Shown: in pieces, positions 21,082-31,878 of the stretch
How the letters are laid out: each line of letters opens with the position of its first letter
How positions within the stretch are numbered: the stretch's first letter is position 1
DNA from: Anthostomella pinea
Lineage: Eukaryota; Ascomycota; Sordariomycetes; Xylariales; Xylariaceae
Assembly: GCA_963556695.1 (NCBI GenBank)
Contig: CAUWAG010000008.1
Span: 620,001-684,000 of the forward strand
Direction: 5' to 3'
Length of the DNA: 64,000 bases
The notes under the pieces: generated by a model
Databases searched by the model: none
What the model saw: only the letters and a program-made list of their open reading frames with translations
Told to the model about the DNA's origin: nothing
Made by a program: the position numbers and the translations under genes

Positions 21082-22803
21082 ATGGGTAAAAATACCGACA
21101 AGCTCTATATCACACACTCAGAGTGGTCCTCGTCGGACGCGTACGGTGCCAACACCGGCTCCCGATCGCATTTGAGCGGCGCATCTTTTCGACGACTTCC
21201 CTTCAACTTCTGCGCCGCGAGCCTCCAACCCTTCCGAAATCCCGTCTGTACCGCCGACGGAACCATATATGATGTCGAGGTCATTTCAAAGTGGCTAGAA
21301 AACCACAAGACCGACCCTGTGAAAGGGGAACCGCTGGCAGCACGCGACCTCATAAAGCTAAACTTCGCCCACAATGCCGACGTGGATCGCAAGGGCGCCG
21401 ACGGGTCGGCCAGCGATGGCAAAGGCGAACTCATTGACCCTGTCACGTTCAAAGTCTTTACCGACAACACGCATATCGTTGCGATCCGACACGGAACCTA
21501 TGCCAATGTTTTCGCTTGGGACACGGTAGAACGCATGAACATCAAGGCAAAAATGTGGCGGGATCTCATGGACGATGTCGAGTTTGGCCGGTCGGACATC
21601 ATCACACTCCAAGATCCACAGAATGCTGCCAGCAGGGATCTGAGCCAGTTCAAGTATCTGAAGGACGGCGAGGACGCACTTTTGACCAAAGATCAAGAGG
21701 AGGAGCGCAAAGAAGGCAATGTGAACATCAATGCTCTCGGGAGAGTTGGCGACAAGGTCCTAAGAGCGAAGGAAGCCGTTGAGAGGGCGCGGAGAGAACG
21801 GGAGGCCGGCGGGGACGTCAATCGGTCGAAAGCCATTGCCAAAGCATCCACAAATAATGGCATGAGGCCATCCACGATTCAAGACAAGAAGCTCGCCCAC
21901 AATGCAGCAGCCTACACAACAGGCAGGGCCGCAGCGAGTTTCACGAGTACGGGCTTGACACCCGAGACAAGTGGCGAACGGGCCACTCTGACAGACGAGG
22001 AATACATGCTGAAGCCCAAGCGGGTCAAGATCAAAGGCTACGCTCGCATGGAGACAAACCTGGGCGATCTGAATATCGAATTACATACCGAGTATGCGCC
22101 CAGGGCAGTGTGGAACTTTACAAGGCTGGCGCAAAAAGGATATTACAAGGGTGTTGCGTTCCATCGCAACATAAAGAACTTTATGATCCAAGGCGGCGAC
22201 CCTTCAGGAACTGGACGGGGAGGGACGAGTGTATGGGGCAAGAACTTTCAAGACGAGTTTGACGGTCCAATGACTCATGATTCGCGCGGCGTCCTCAGTA
22301 TGGCTAACAAGGGGAAGAACACCAACTCCAGTCAATTCTTCGTCACGTACCGGCCAGTCAAGCACCTTGACAATAAACATACCATATTCGGCAAAGTGGT
22401 GGGAGGGATGGATGTCCTGAGCAAGATGGAGGCGGTCGACACAGATGGCTCAGACCGGCCCCTGAACAAGATATTCATCAAGGACATCATCGTCTACCTG
22501 GACCCGTTCGAGGAATTCCAGAAGCAAAAGTACGAACGCGACAGAGCTGCGGAAGCAAAGGCCCTGGTCGAAAGAACAGGCGGGACTGAGGACGACCGGA
22601 TAACGTGGACCGGTAAACGCATCAGGCAAGATGGCACCGTAGACCAGGGCGGCGGCGATGCCAATGTCGGCAAGTACCTCAAGGCCGCAAAGCATAAGCA
22701 ACCTGCCGAAGACGAGATCATCGAAGAGGATATGGACACTTGGGAAGAGCCGGTGAAGAAAAAGCCGAAGATGAGTGGGTTTGGGAACTTTGACAACTGG
22801 TAA
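21082..22803 (+). CDS. cyp8: U-box cyclophilin, PPIL2-type peptidyl-prolyl isomerase
   Basis: Single exon, 573 aa. The start at 21082 (MGKNTDKLYITHSEW) is chosen over an upstream in-frame codon because the family begins MGKxTDKLYIT. Residues ~35-110 are a U-box (FNFCAASLQPFRNPVCTADG, YDVEVISKWLENH). The cyclophilin domain spans about residues 325-480: METNLGDLNIELHTEYAPRA, the active-site block FHRNIKNFMIQGGDPSGTGR, SMANKGKNTNSSQFFVT, and HTIFGKVVGGMDVL. The usual tryptophan-equivalent region reads DNKH, as expected for this subfamily. The protein ends with an acidic, Lys-rich nuclear tail (VKKKPKMSGFGNFDNW). PPIL2 proteins associate with the spliceosome and act as E3 ligase plus isomerase. 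The conserved FGNFDNW end shows the frame is intact. Confidence 0.95.
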   Translation: MGKNTDKLYITHSEWSSSDAYGANTGSRSHLSGASFRRLPFNFCAASLQPFRNPVCTADGTIYDVEVISKWLENHKTDPVKGEPLAARDLIKLNFAHNADVDRKGADGSASDGKGELIDPVTFKVFTDNTHIVAIRHGTYANVFAWDTVERMNIKAKMWRDLMDDVEFGRSDIITLQDPQNAASRDLSQFKYLKDGEDALLTKDQEEERKEGNVNINALGRVGDKVLRAKEAVERARREREAGGDVNRSKAIAKASTNNGMRPSTIQDKKLAHNAAAYTTGRAAASFTSTGLTPETSGERATLTDEEYMLKPKRVKIKGYARMETNLGDLNIELHTEYAPRAVWNFTRLAQKGYYKGVAFHRNIKNFMIQGGDPSGTGRGGTSVWGKNFQDEFDGPMTHDSRGVLSMANKGKNTNSSQFFVTYRPVKHLDNKHTIFGKVVGGMDVLSKMEAVDTDGSDRPLNKIFIKDIIVYLDPFEEFQKQKYERDRAAEAKALVERTGGTEDDRITWTGKRIRQDGTVDQGGGDANVGKYLKAAKHKQPAEDEIIEEDMDTWEEPVKKKPKMSGFGNFDNW

Positions 22804-23484
22804 AACAAGCATTGCACGGCGTTTGGCGATAACCCCCGAGAAAGTTAGCCCATATAAGGCTACAGGGTCAGGAGCTCTGTTGGCGTGTATACTGGATGAC
22901 AAACACGAATAGACCTGATGAATCGAGACGACTCGATTATATTCTGCTCATATAATCAGGTAATTATGGGTGTGCCCCTGCAAGTGTTTCGCTCGCATCT
23001 GGACTTTTTGCTTCTCCAGAGATGCTACTGGATCAGACCAATAACCTCCCACGATTCTGGAGACTCCTCGCTCTCTGGATTATTCTATATGGGATCCAGT
23101 CGAAAGTTTACGAGGAAACGGCTCCAGCTAATAAGTGGGTGCCAATGGATGTGGATTTCCATCACGATCCTCCTCACAGCAGCACAGCGAGGAGCGCTAA
23201 CGGCTATTGTACTTGCCGACTCCGGCGCAAAGAATGTGATGAACACTACCTCATGGGTGACACGTGCGTCGCATTCCATATGAGCTGCCACTACAGTAGG
23301 ACAAGTCGGCATGGATTGGACAGCGGTGCGAGAAAGGAGAGATGGCCGAGCAGCTCAAGCGCCAAGTCAAGGAAAGGGGTTACCGCCGATAATCGCTAGG
23401 TATATCTCAATGCCGCTCTGGTTTGCGGGTTGGTCTGACAGCTTCTCAATAGCAATGGCGCGTCGTCGTGTGTGTGTGTGTGTC

Positions 23485-23522
<38 letters not shown>

Positions 23523-23684
23523 TGTGTGTGAGTGAGTGTATGTACTACAGGAGCAGCCTATTATACTCTACCCCCACCGCCGCAGCCTCCTTGAGCGTAC
23601 CGACGCGCCGATCCCCCTATCGACTTAGAGGCTCTCGCAGTATACCAGGACTAGGTATTGCTGCAAACTACGCAGAGACACACT
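22804..23684. other. 881-bp spacer with a GT microsatellite
   Basis: Holds the cyp8 3' UTR and the leader of the next gene. A GT/TG microsatellite lies at 23465-23541. A 125-codon plus-strand frame at 23022-23399 is present but not convincing. Confidence 0.5.
23465..23541. repeat. (GT)n microsatellite
   Basis: About 75 bp of TG dinucleotides with a few interruptions (GTCTGTCTG and GTGAGTGAG), lying 145 bp upstream of the hydrolase-Mpv17 start codon. Confidence 0.95.
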
Positions 23685-26067
23685 ATGCCAGAGGTCCGGG
23701 AACCTCACTGCCGTGGACACCCAGCCTTGGAGTCCAAGACAGAAAACCGTACGTCGCAAGATCCCCTATCCCCAGATGAACCCCTTGCTATCGACGAGTT
23801 CAACCCCAAGAAGGGGCTCCTGAAAGGCGTAGCGGTCGTCGCCGTCATCATTCTGTCGCCATCTGTCGGCTTCTGCTGGAGGATGATCTTCGTTAGCTTT
23901 ATATCTTTGTACTATTACCTCATTTTCATCGTTGCCCAGTTTCGACCGCCCAAGAGATGTCGTTTCTTCAGCGTCCAGATGGCCAGATTTGCGGCCAAGA
24001 CGGCTTTGCACCTCGCGGGGCTCGCACTGCTGCTCGCGTGGTGCCTGTCCCTCACGCCAGTCCACATCTTCGTACCGACACTCATAGACTACTGGACGCC
24101 ATATGTTGAGCACGACCCCATGCGTATGACGGAGATTGTGTACGATGCGGGATCCAAGGCGGCCGTCGAGTAGGTTGGCGGTGGCAGCGGCTACCTGAGC
24201 TAGTCCAACAAAAAATGGCAGACCTGACATCTTGCCAGTATTTTCGCGATTCATGGCCTGGCCTCGGGACCGGACAGTGCGTGGACGTACAAATCGAACG
24301 CGACAAGAGTCCGCTGGCTCTCGGAGCTCTTGCCTCAGACCGAGGGCTTCCGGGACGTCAGGATTGCCATGATCAACCATCAGACTCGTTGGGACGCGAA
24401 TACAGCCTACATGGAGCTGAATGACTATGCGTCTGACCTGCTCGAGAACATAGAGAGCCTACACAAGGTTAGCAGTAACTAGCACTGCCAGCCCGAGCTG
24501 CATCTCAGGGGCACTGACACGATGTCGTTTAGGCCAACCCGGACCGCCCCATCATCTTCATCGCGCACAGTTGGGGCGGGCTGCTCTTGAAAAAGGCAAG
24601 ACACGACCCGAATTGAACCGAACAACGATTGGGACTATGACCGGGCTAATGGGGGTGACTGATCAGGCCCTACTGCTAGCAAAATCCCGCTCCAAGGACG
24701 TCGCCGCCATGACCCAGGGCATCATCTTCCTCGGCGCGCCGCATAGGGGCACGAGCGCGGCGTTTGCAGCATCCTGCCTGTCCTGCATGGCCTTCTTCCG
24801 GGGTTCCTCTACCAATCTGCTCGAGTTCATGGCCGTCGACGGTCCGGGCATCCTCGACCTCGAGTCCGAATTCTACGACGCCTACGTGCTCCAGAACCAC
24901 CCCGAGGACCGACCGCCCTACATATTTGACGTGCTAGAAATGCGCCCCGAGAAAATGGGCAAGCTGGCCATCACATCGGTTAGTTAAATTATTCCGTCCG
25001 TACCCAGGAGGGTTTGGATTTCTGGAAACCCCGTTTGCTCAATCCCAGCTCCAGATTGTCAGGCCGAAGCACGGTTTGCTGCGTCACGGCCGGGTCGTCA
25101 CGCTTGACACTGACCACCGTGGGCTCAACAAGTTCTACTCCAGCGACGACCCAAACTTCCAAATCTTCTTGAGGGTCCTCCTCCAGGCATTCAACCATGC
25201 CTTGCAGTCGGGTGCGTGCACCTTTCTTCGTCATCCTTCCATGCGGGCATGCTGATCGCGTCCAAGTCCGAACTCCAGGAGTACATCTCCCTACTCGTCC
25301 GCTCAGCCTCGAGCAACCAGCACCAATCGTGCCTCAAGCAAACGACACCACCACCGCTAGTGTGGCCCCGGTCGCGACCGCCCCAGATATCCTGGATTTC
25401 GCATCATACGGACTGCCCTGGGCCACGAGAAGTAGACTGATCGCCGCAATGATCGGCGCGATGCAGGAGCTGGTTGCGTCATGGGTAGCCAAGGATTGCA
25501 GCGGGAATGGTTCCTACTTCACCTCCCGCGTCCCCAAGACGGCGGTCTACGCTGCCTTCATAGGCGTGTCCGTCGGCCGGATTCTGGGATGGGTCGTGTA
25601 CAACATCTTTGGGGGCTATCCAAGCCTTGGGATGCGAATAGTCCAGATCATTGTGAGCAATTTGATGGTACGTACGAGCCCCCTGCCCCCTGCCACCATG
25701 AGAGGGAAGGAGAAAGGTTCAAACAGCACGGCCCTGTGACTAACCGGATGTCTCCAAAAATCCCCAGATCGTGCCCCTTCAGAACGCCGTTGACCTCGCC
25801 GCTATGGCAATCATCGCCGGCGCCCAAAAAAAGCAGCAAGTGTTAGCGACGGTGCGAGATGGAATCTTGCCGCTTCTGGTGGTACAGTACATTGCGACCC
25901 CCGGTGCCCTGCTATTCGCCCACTGCAACCTGCATTCGCTCTTGTGGGATGCTTTCTTCAACGTGGGGCTGTTATTTCTCCAGGTTTACGTGAACGCCTT
26001 CACCAAGAAGAAGCGGCACGCGGCTCTGCGGATAGCACACGAAAGAGAGGAGGAGGAAGGGAGTTAG
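23685..26067 (+). CDS. Membrane alpha/beta hydrolase fused to an Mpv17/PMP22 domain
   Basis: Seven exons: 23685-24169, 24239-24467, 24533-24595, 24667-24978, 25055-25211, 25267-25667 and 25768-26067; 648 aa. Residues ~46-85 and 105-132 are hydrophobic membrane segments. A serine hydrolase of the DUF676/SesB-like type follows: VDIFAIHGLASGPDSAW (oxyanion strand), the nucleophile elbow FIAHSWGGLLLKK (Ser ~251), FLGAPHRG, and a likely catalytic His in DTDHRGLN (~384). After a Pro/Thr/Ala linker, residues ~465-640 match Mpv17/PMP22 proteins: SRLIAAMIGAMQELVASWV, FIGVSVGRILGWVVYNIFGG, IVSNLMIVPLQNAVDLAAMA, DGILPLLVVQYIATPGALLF, NAFTKKKRHAAL. The joining intron (25212-25266, 55 nt) has a GTGCGT donor, a CTGAT branch site and an AAG acceptor, and keeps frame. 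The intron after exon 3 is GC-AG. Exon 5 could start 6 nt earlier. Alternatively these are two tightly packed genes; then the hydrolase ends at a stop just after 25211 and the Mpv17 gene has almost no promoter. Confidence 0.72.
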
Positions 26068-27979
26068 AATCCACGTTCGACAAGGATGCCTTTACCGGCG
26101 GACAAGATCCGGCGGGAGATGCGGGACCCGTTAGTAGCGACAGCACCCTGCGGCGTATAAGGAAGAAATTCCGCTCCCAGTCTGTCGGAGGCGCTGGTAG
26201 TCCAGCTGGGAAACGCTTTCACCAGTTGTCTCCCTGTTTCCCAAAGGGACACGAGCGTTAGCCTTTTATCATAATAACCATCAAGGTCGTCACCAGCTGC
26301 ATCTGAAGAAGAAATTTTAGGTGCTCAAAGCTGTGGTCGGCATGAGCCGCACATCGAGCAACTCAGGGGTTGTCGGTGGACTTCCACTGTCAGCGGACGA
26401 ATAGTAACATCGACCATGCCCCAAATATGCCGAGAGCACCTGAGTCCTACGCATGTCTTGGTTAGTAGGGCTCAAAACTGGACTGGTATGGTGCGACTTG
26501 TGTGCAGGCCAGCATCTTCCCGAAACATATCGAAATTGTGCACCCCGCTGCCTCTTCTCCAAAAACAGAAGAGCCTATGGGTCCCTACCTGGCGCTGCTG
26601 TGCCGCGTAGGACTATCTCGCTCTTTCCGTTCCCCTTACTAAAAGTGCCAACATGGGGCGTGAGTCCGAGGACCAGCAGCGGCGGCCTGTGAAGGGGGGA
26701 GGGCGAGCGGCACAGCAGAGTCAGACTGGCATGTCAGCATGGTATACTTGACTAGTACGTCCACTCTTGGCAGGAGTTTGGGGTCAATTCATGGATGTCG
26801 TCGTTAGTCAGCCTATCAGCGGTACTCAGTTTGAGTGGGTGTCAGTGTCGTCGTAAGCAATGAGACTATTATGACCTGGCTATGCCGAAGGCTTTGGGTA
26901 TGGACTCTTCAGTCGACATACTGTTTTGATGTTGAAGATGGTGCACTTAAGATATAGATGGACCTACATCGTAGTAGCTGTGTGTTGTTCAAGCGTGGCA
27001 TCGCCACAGAATGCCAAACGCGGAAACGACTCGCAGACGGGAGGAATGCCAGCCATATAGAAAGGGCCATATCAATAAGAGTTGAGCGCGGCTTGACGGA
27101 ACAAGCAACACATCTACATGGATGAGAAGAGAATGGATCTGACGCTGCGGAGTCCAACCTCGCATGGCGAAGACACAGCCCTGCCGCAGGTGCAGAAAGA
27201 AGCTGCAGTCCACTGGGAGCGACATGGAGAACGAGAACTGCAACGAGGTGTAGGTGGTTACCTACGTAATGGGGCTTTGAGGATGTGGCCCTATGGGGGT
27301 CAGCTAGTGGAGACGCACGCCAGTCAAGATGCCCCTGTCTGTGCCCCACTATCTTAGCGAAGCTTGCTGTGGCTTGGCTGACTAGCTCGAGCTGCTGAAC
27401 CAAACAGGCCAATCAGATGCCGTGGCAGTATTTCAGGGCACCGATAGCCGCTTCCTATTCGCTGCCTATTCGCAATCGCTTTCGCCAGTCTTGCCATGTG
27501 GATCATGTGCGCGCTCTCGAGGGCTGACATCTGAAAGGAACAGCCTCACCGTCATTCTCCACCACTTCCACACTTCCCAATTGGGATTGCGAGTGCGAGG
27601 CATGGAATGCCTCCATGTGGACCAACCACATGGAAGCCTCTTTTTCAGTCATCACCGCCATGTCATGGTACGGCACAGCAGCCATGCGAGGTATATATAA
27701 CAAGAGCCCAGGTAGGTATGTTGGTATAGCTGAGCATTCCCGATCCTGTCAGCACCATCATTATCAGCAGCAGCAGCATCGTCAGCAACAGCATCGTCAA
27801 CAGCATCGTCATCTCATCCGCACCATTCTCGAGATCTGCCTTTCGCCCGTCGTCCTCCTTGCAAGTTGCAGTTAGTATCGCCTAGACACATTGTCTATAA
27901 GATTCGACCTGACCTCGACCGTCAACCCTTACTGCGTCTTGGCAGTTCACACATCTAACCCCCTTTCCAAAACACAATC
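26068..27979. other. 1.9-kb gene-free region with the DUF7702 promoter
   Basis: No frame over this span looks like a real protein on either strand. The right end is the promoter and leader of the DUF7702 gene, with a TATA element and a leader rich in CAG/CAT triplets (about 27764-27812). Confidence 0.45.
27691..27700 (+). promoter_or_regulatory. TATA box
   Basis: GTATATATAA lies 280 bp upstream of the DUF7702 start codon. It is an unusually clean TATA element for this window and is followed by a long leader. The promoter role is inferred from position and sequence. Confidence 0.55.
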
Positions 27980-28828
27980 ATGGCTTTGTCAGAGCTCAAC
28001 AACATATCCATCGCGGAGATAGCCGTATACTTGCCGGCCCTCTTCGTCGCCATCCTCCTCTCGGTGCGCCATGGCTTCCGCCGCAGCGTGGGCTGGACCT
28101 ACGTCGTAGTCTTCTCGCTGGTCCGCATCATCGGCGCCTCGCTGGAGCTGGCGACTATCAACGATCCGAAAAATACGAGCTTGTACATCGGCTACATAAC
28201 GCTTCAGAGCATTGGGCTGTCGCCGCTGATCCTCACGCAGCTGGGCCTCGTCAACCGCGTGCTGCAGAGCGTCGAGAAGGCACGGGCCGGCTGGCTCAAC
28301 CCCAACTCCCTGCGCATCATCCAGATCATCGTGCTTGTCGGCTTGATCCTTGGCGCCGTTGGCGGAAGCGACGCCGGCAGCAATTATGGCAAGACTGGCG
28401 TCTACGAGGTCTCGACGAAGTCGAAGGCCGGTATCGCGCTCATGATCGTCGGTTACATCCTGATTGTGGCCGCGACCGTCATCACGGCAACGCGGCTGGC
28501 CCACGCCGAGCCCGGCGAGAAGCGCGTCCTTCTCGCCGTCGCCATCTGCCTGCCCTTCATCCTCGTGCGCATCATCTACTCGGCCGAGTCCGTCTTCGGC
28601 CACGACTCGCGCTTCAGCCAGTTCGGCGGCGACCCCAATATCCTGCTCGGCACGGCCGTCCTCATGGAGATGATTGTCATCGCCATCGTCGAGGGCTTCG
28701 GTCTCACATTCAGCGTCCGCCCCAAGGAAGAACTCCCGTCAAAGACACTCTGGGCCCACTCCCAGGGACGTCGGGAGCGCCGTCGGGAGCGCCACGCGCA
28801 TCAGGGTTACGTGTCGTCCAATGTATGA
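27980..28828 (+). CDS. DUF7702-type seven-pass membrane protein
   Basis: Single exon, 282 aa. Hydrophobic helices are spaced as in a seven-pass protein: IAEIAVYLPALFVAILLSV, WTYVVVFSLVRIIGASLEL, ITLQSIGLSPLILTQLGLV, IIQIIVLVGLILGAVGG, GIALMIVGYILIVAATVITA, LLAVAICLPFILVRIIYSA and LLGTAVLMEMIVIAIVEGFG. The extracellular loop holds GSDAGSNYGKTG and the C terminus is short and basic (RRERRRERHAHQG). The pattern matches the fungal DUF7702 family, which has no assigned function. It has a TATA-driven promoter and few neighbours, which would suit regulated expression, though that is inference. It is distinct from Ptm1, which has a lumenal domain. Confidence 0.85.
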   Translation: MALSELNNISIAEIAVYLPALFVAILLSVRHGFRRSVGWTYVVVFSLVRIIGASLELATINDPKNTSLYIGYITLQSIGLSPLILTQLGLVNRVLQSVEKARAGWLNPNSLRIIQIIVLVGLILGAVGGSDAGSNYGKTGVYEVSTKSKAGIALMIVGYILIVAATVITATRLAHAEPGEKRVLLAVAICLPFILVRIIYSAESVFGHDSRFSQFGGDPNILLGTAVLMEMIVIAIVEGFGLTFSVRPKEELPSKTLWAHSQGRRERRRERHAHQGYVSSNV

Positions 28829-30168
28829 TCAGATAGAGATGTTGCAGGGGAGAAGAGCAGCACGTTGATGACACGCATTGCTTGTATAGAGTTTCATGAG
28901 GAAAGAGTTTCCTTGGCATGTCCGTTTCATGATATCCAGATCTCGGGACCGGAGCTTGGGAGGCAGGGTTTGGTTATTACCCCTGATGTTTGTCGCTGTG
29001 AGCTCTTTAGATAATACAAATTCGTCAACTCAAAAGCACCCCTGGTTCTGTGTTATCGGCTGATACGGTTGTTTCAGTGTCCGCTCGGCGATATAACCCG
29101 CCGGTGCATAACGAGCGCACTTCCACACTACCTGAGTACCTTGGTAGGTAAGCGTGGATCCATGTGCTGCGTATTGTCCGTGTTGGCTCTCCCTGCATGA
29201 CAAATCCCGACTTGGCTGACAGGTTGTTGCATCTGACTTCGTGGTCTAAAAACGCCACAGCGAGTCAGCATGCTGACTTCTATCTGACGTACCTTGGCCA
29301 ACCCCAGCGTCTCAAGAGACTCGAATGTCGTCGCACGGAATTCTCTGGAATCCCATAACGGTAATGCCATATCATCCCAGACATTTCACCTAAGCTCTCA
29401 AAAGTATTGGGGAGTGTTTATCACCCCGCCACTCTGTTTGAACGATGATACTTTCTCTCAAACGGAGGTGGGCGACACGTCTCGCTCAATGAGCCCTGCC
29501 TTGATACAGTGGTGTTTCTATTACCTCTGTTCTGAATTGCAAGAAAGCCGTTCTCCATCCCATCACTTCTGTTCAGGACAGTTTATTCTGTAATGCCTTG
29601 GGAGGGTTCGGACGAAGAGGTACCGATGATATCCTGCTCAATGGTGTTGTATGTGCAAGAACTGGCATAGGTACTGTCCAGTAAGGTATGTTCAAGAGCT
29701 CAAAGACACATATGACAGAGGTAGGAGGTCTGGGGTATGTACCGACTGAGACATGGCCATGAATGATCTGTACATTAGAATATGATATTAATCAGCACTG
29801 AGAACGCTGATCGTACGTAGCAGAAGGGAACCCTCCGTCGGTGACATGGGTATCCGTCTCCTATATAATATTGGGAGTAGCTTTTTTGGTGAACAAATGA
29901 CATAAGTGATAGCGATGAAGTCAGGTTCAAGACCACACACACCTCGGGACATCCCTGGCCATCCCGTTAAAAGGGTGGTGGTGACGGCCGGGGTAGAAAT
30001 TGGGCTCAGGACAGTTGCAGTCTAGCCCCTTGGCGATGCGCGGTGGGGTGTAGCTTATACAGTGGGGATACCGCGGGGTCTAATGTGAACGTCAAAAGAT
30101 TTCGAGAACTTCATGCGTCTTTTATCTTCGACATAGCCCGTTCTATAGCTCCTAGATTCCCTCCGGCC
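28829..30168. other. 1.3-kb gene-free region
   Basis: Short frames exist on both strands but none has protein-like composition or splice structure. The last ~150 bases are the kti12 leader. Confidence 0.45.
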
Positions 30169-31261
30169 ATGCCAGTATGTTTCCCGAGGACATTCATTTG
30201 GAGTAGAACCCTGACTGACATTCTCATAGCTCATCATAGTAACCGGGTTCCCCACATCCGGCAAGACAACGCGCGCGAAACAGCTGCACACCTACCTAAC
30301 AGAACGCATCCAGACGGCACCGCCCAGCGGCAGCGCGCCCAAGTACCGCCTGCACCTGATATCAGACCAAACGCTCTCAATCTCGCGGTCCGTGTACGAC
30401 CTGTCGGCGCTGCCGGCGCACACGCGGTCTGCCAACGCCTCGGAGAAGGACGCGCGCGCCAGCCTGTACGGCGCCGTCAAGCGCGCGCTCAGCGACCGCG
30501 ACATCGTCATTCTCGACGGCCTGAACTACATCAAGGGATGGCGGTACCAGCTCTTCTGCGAGGCCAAGGCCGTGCGCACGCCCAGCTGCGTGCTGCAGGT
30601 CGGGTGCTCGCGGGAGCGGTCGCGCCTGCTCAACGAGGCGCGGCTGGCGAGGGAGGCTGCTGTCGAGGGCGCGGGGGAGGCGCGCAGGGAAGGGAATGAT
30701 GTCGATGGGGACGGCGATGGTGGCAACGAGGAGGGAGCGTACGAGCCTGCGAACTGGGAGAACTTGGTGTTCCGGTACGAAGAGCCGAATGCAATGACGC
30801 GGTGGGATAGCCCGCTGTTCACGCTCATATGGGAGGACGGCGAGGAGCAGGCCAAGCAAGTTTTTGATAGCCTGTGGGATGCGATCGCAGGCGACACGAG
30901 GAAGGTCGTCAAGCCCAATCAGGCGACGGTGCAGAGGGGCCGAGATGCGGGCGGGGATTACCTGTATGTCCTCGACCGCGAAACCCAGGAGATTGTCAAG
31001 CGCATACTAGACCAGCAAGGAGACGAAGGCGGCAACGATGTCAAGATCCCGCAATCTGGCGCGAATGGTAACGAGGAACTGGTGGTGGAGCTCCCGGCTG
31101 GGAAGAAAATCGGCCTGCCTCAGCTACAACGGCTACGGAGAGCCTTCATGGGACTGAATCGAGGCGGCATTGGCCTCGAGAACGTTGGGAACCTAGGCCC
31201 CGGGAGGATACGGAAAAGCTTCGTGGGCTATCTTAATGATGCATTTGAGAACTATGGCTGA
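30169..31261 (+). CDS. kti12: Kti12, Elongator-associated P-loop ATPase
   Basis: Two exons, 30169-30174 and 30230-31261; 345 aa. The first coding exon is only ATG-CCA, followed by a 55-nt intron with a CTGAC branch site. The spliced start reads MPLIIVTGFPTSGKTT, which is the conserved Kti12 N terminus with its Walker A loop. Kti12 binds tRNA and Elongator and is needed for wobble-uridine modification and for sensitivity to zymocin-like tRNases. Other conserved blocks: ISDQTLSISRSVYDLS, DIVILDGLNYIKGWRYQLFC (Walker B region), FRYEEPNAMTRWDSPLFTL, and the C-terminal LPQLQRLRRAFMGLNRGG near the tRNA-binding end. An Asp/Gly/Glu-rich insertion lies at about residues 150-175. Without the mini-exon the Walker A strand would have no start codon, which is strong support for the model. 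Confidence 0.94.
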
Positions 31262-31878
31262 AAGGGTTTGTCTACGAGCGGTGGTTTGGAGCTACACTGA
31301 ATGATGTTGGCCCTTCACTAGAACTTACGATACCCCAAAACCTTTCACTGTGGGACAGCGTCGAGAGCATCGCGCCAGGCTACGAGATTGTTTCAGGGGC
31401 CTCGAGTCGATGCCATACGCCTTGTCCCGGGTCTCGAATCTTGGTAGTGCGTGAAGAGACAAAGGATCAGATGCTGCTTGTCCACACTTGGATTCTATGG
31501 GCGAGGCTCGAGTGAGTCACCAAAACCTTAACATGGGGTGGGATTGACTGGGCGTATAGTCGGACTATACTCCCCCTATTTTGACTTTAGGTGGCTTCTA
31601 AACTGGCGCGGTGGCTTCTAAACTCGCGCAGAAGATATCTCCGAAAGGAAAAGACAATCATACAAAACCCTGCGAAAGGTCCTCTGCTGCACCACTGCCA
31701 TTTATTTACCAGATCGTGTTCATTCTCAGCTATAGATCGCAGAGCAACTCCCAACGAGCTGCATCGGTTACAACAAAACAATACCCAATCATGCGATTCA
31801 TCCCCCGACAGAAGAACTTTCAATACTAGTTGACACTACTACGACACTGGCAAGGAGAAAAATCACACCAGAGACAAA
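31262..31878. other. Intergenic region, kti12 / F-box-like gene
   Basis: A short direct repeat, GTGGCTTCTAAACTSGCGC, occurs twice in tandem near 31591-31630. Nothing else is recognised. Confidence 0.5.

Noticed and set aside
23022..23399. Possible small Cys-rich protein (CTCRLRRKECDEH)
   Set aside because: No signal peptide, no cysteine framework I know, and only part of the frame looks biased; it lies in a UTR-like spacer.
25197..25739. Separate Mpv17 gene starting at its own ATG
   Set aside because: Possible, but it would leave almost no promoter, and the joining intron has a good branch site and preserves frame; kept as the alternative in the fusion entry.
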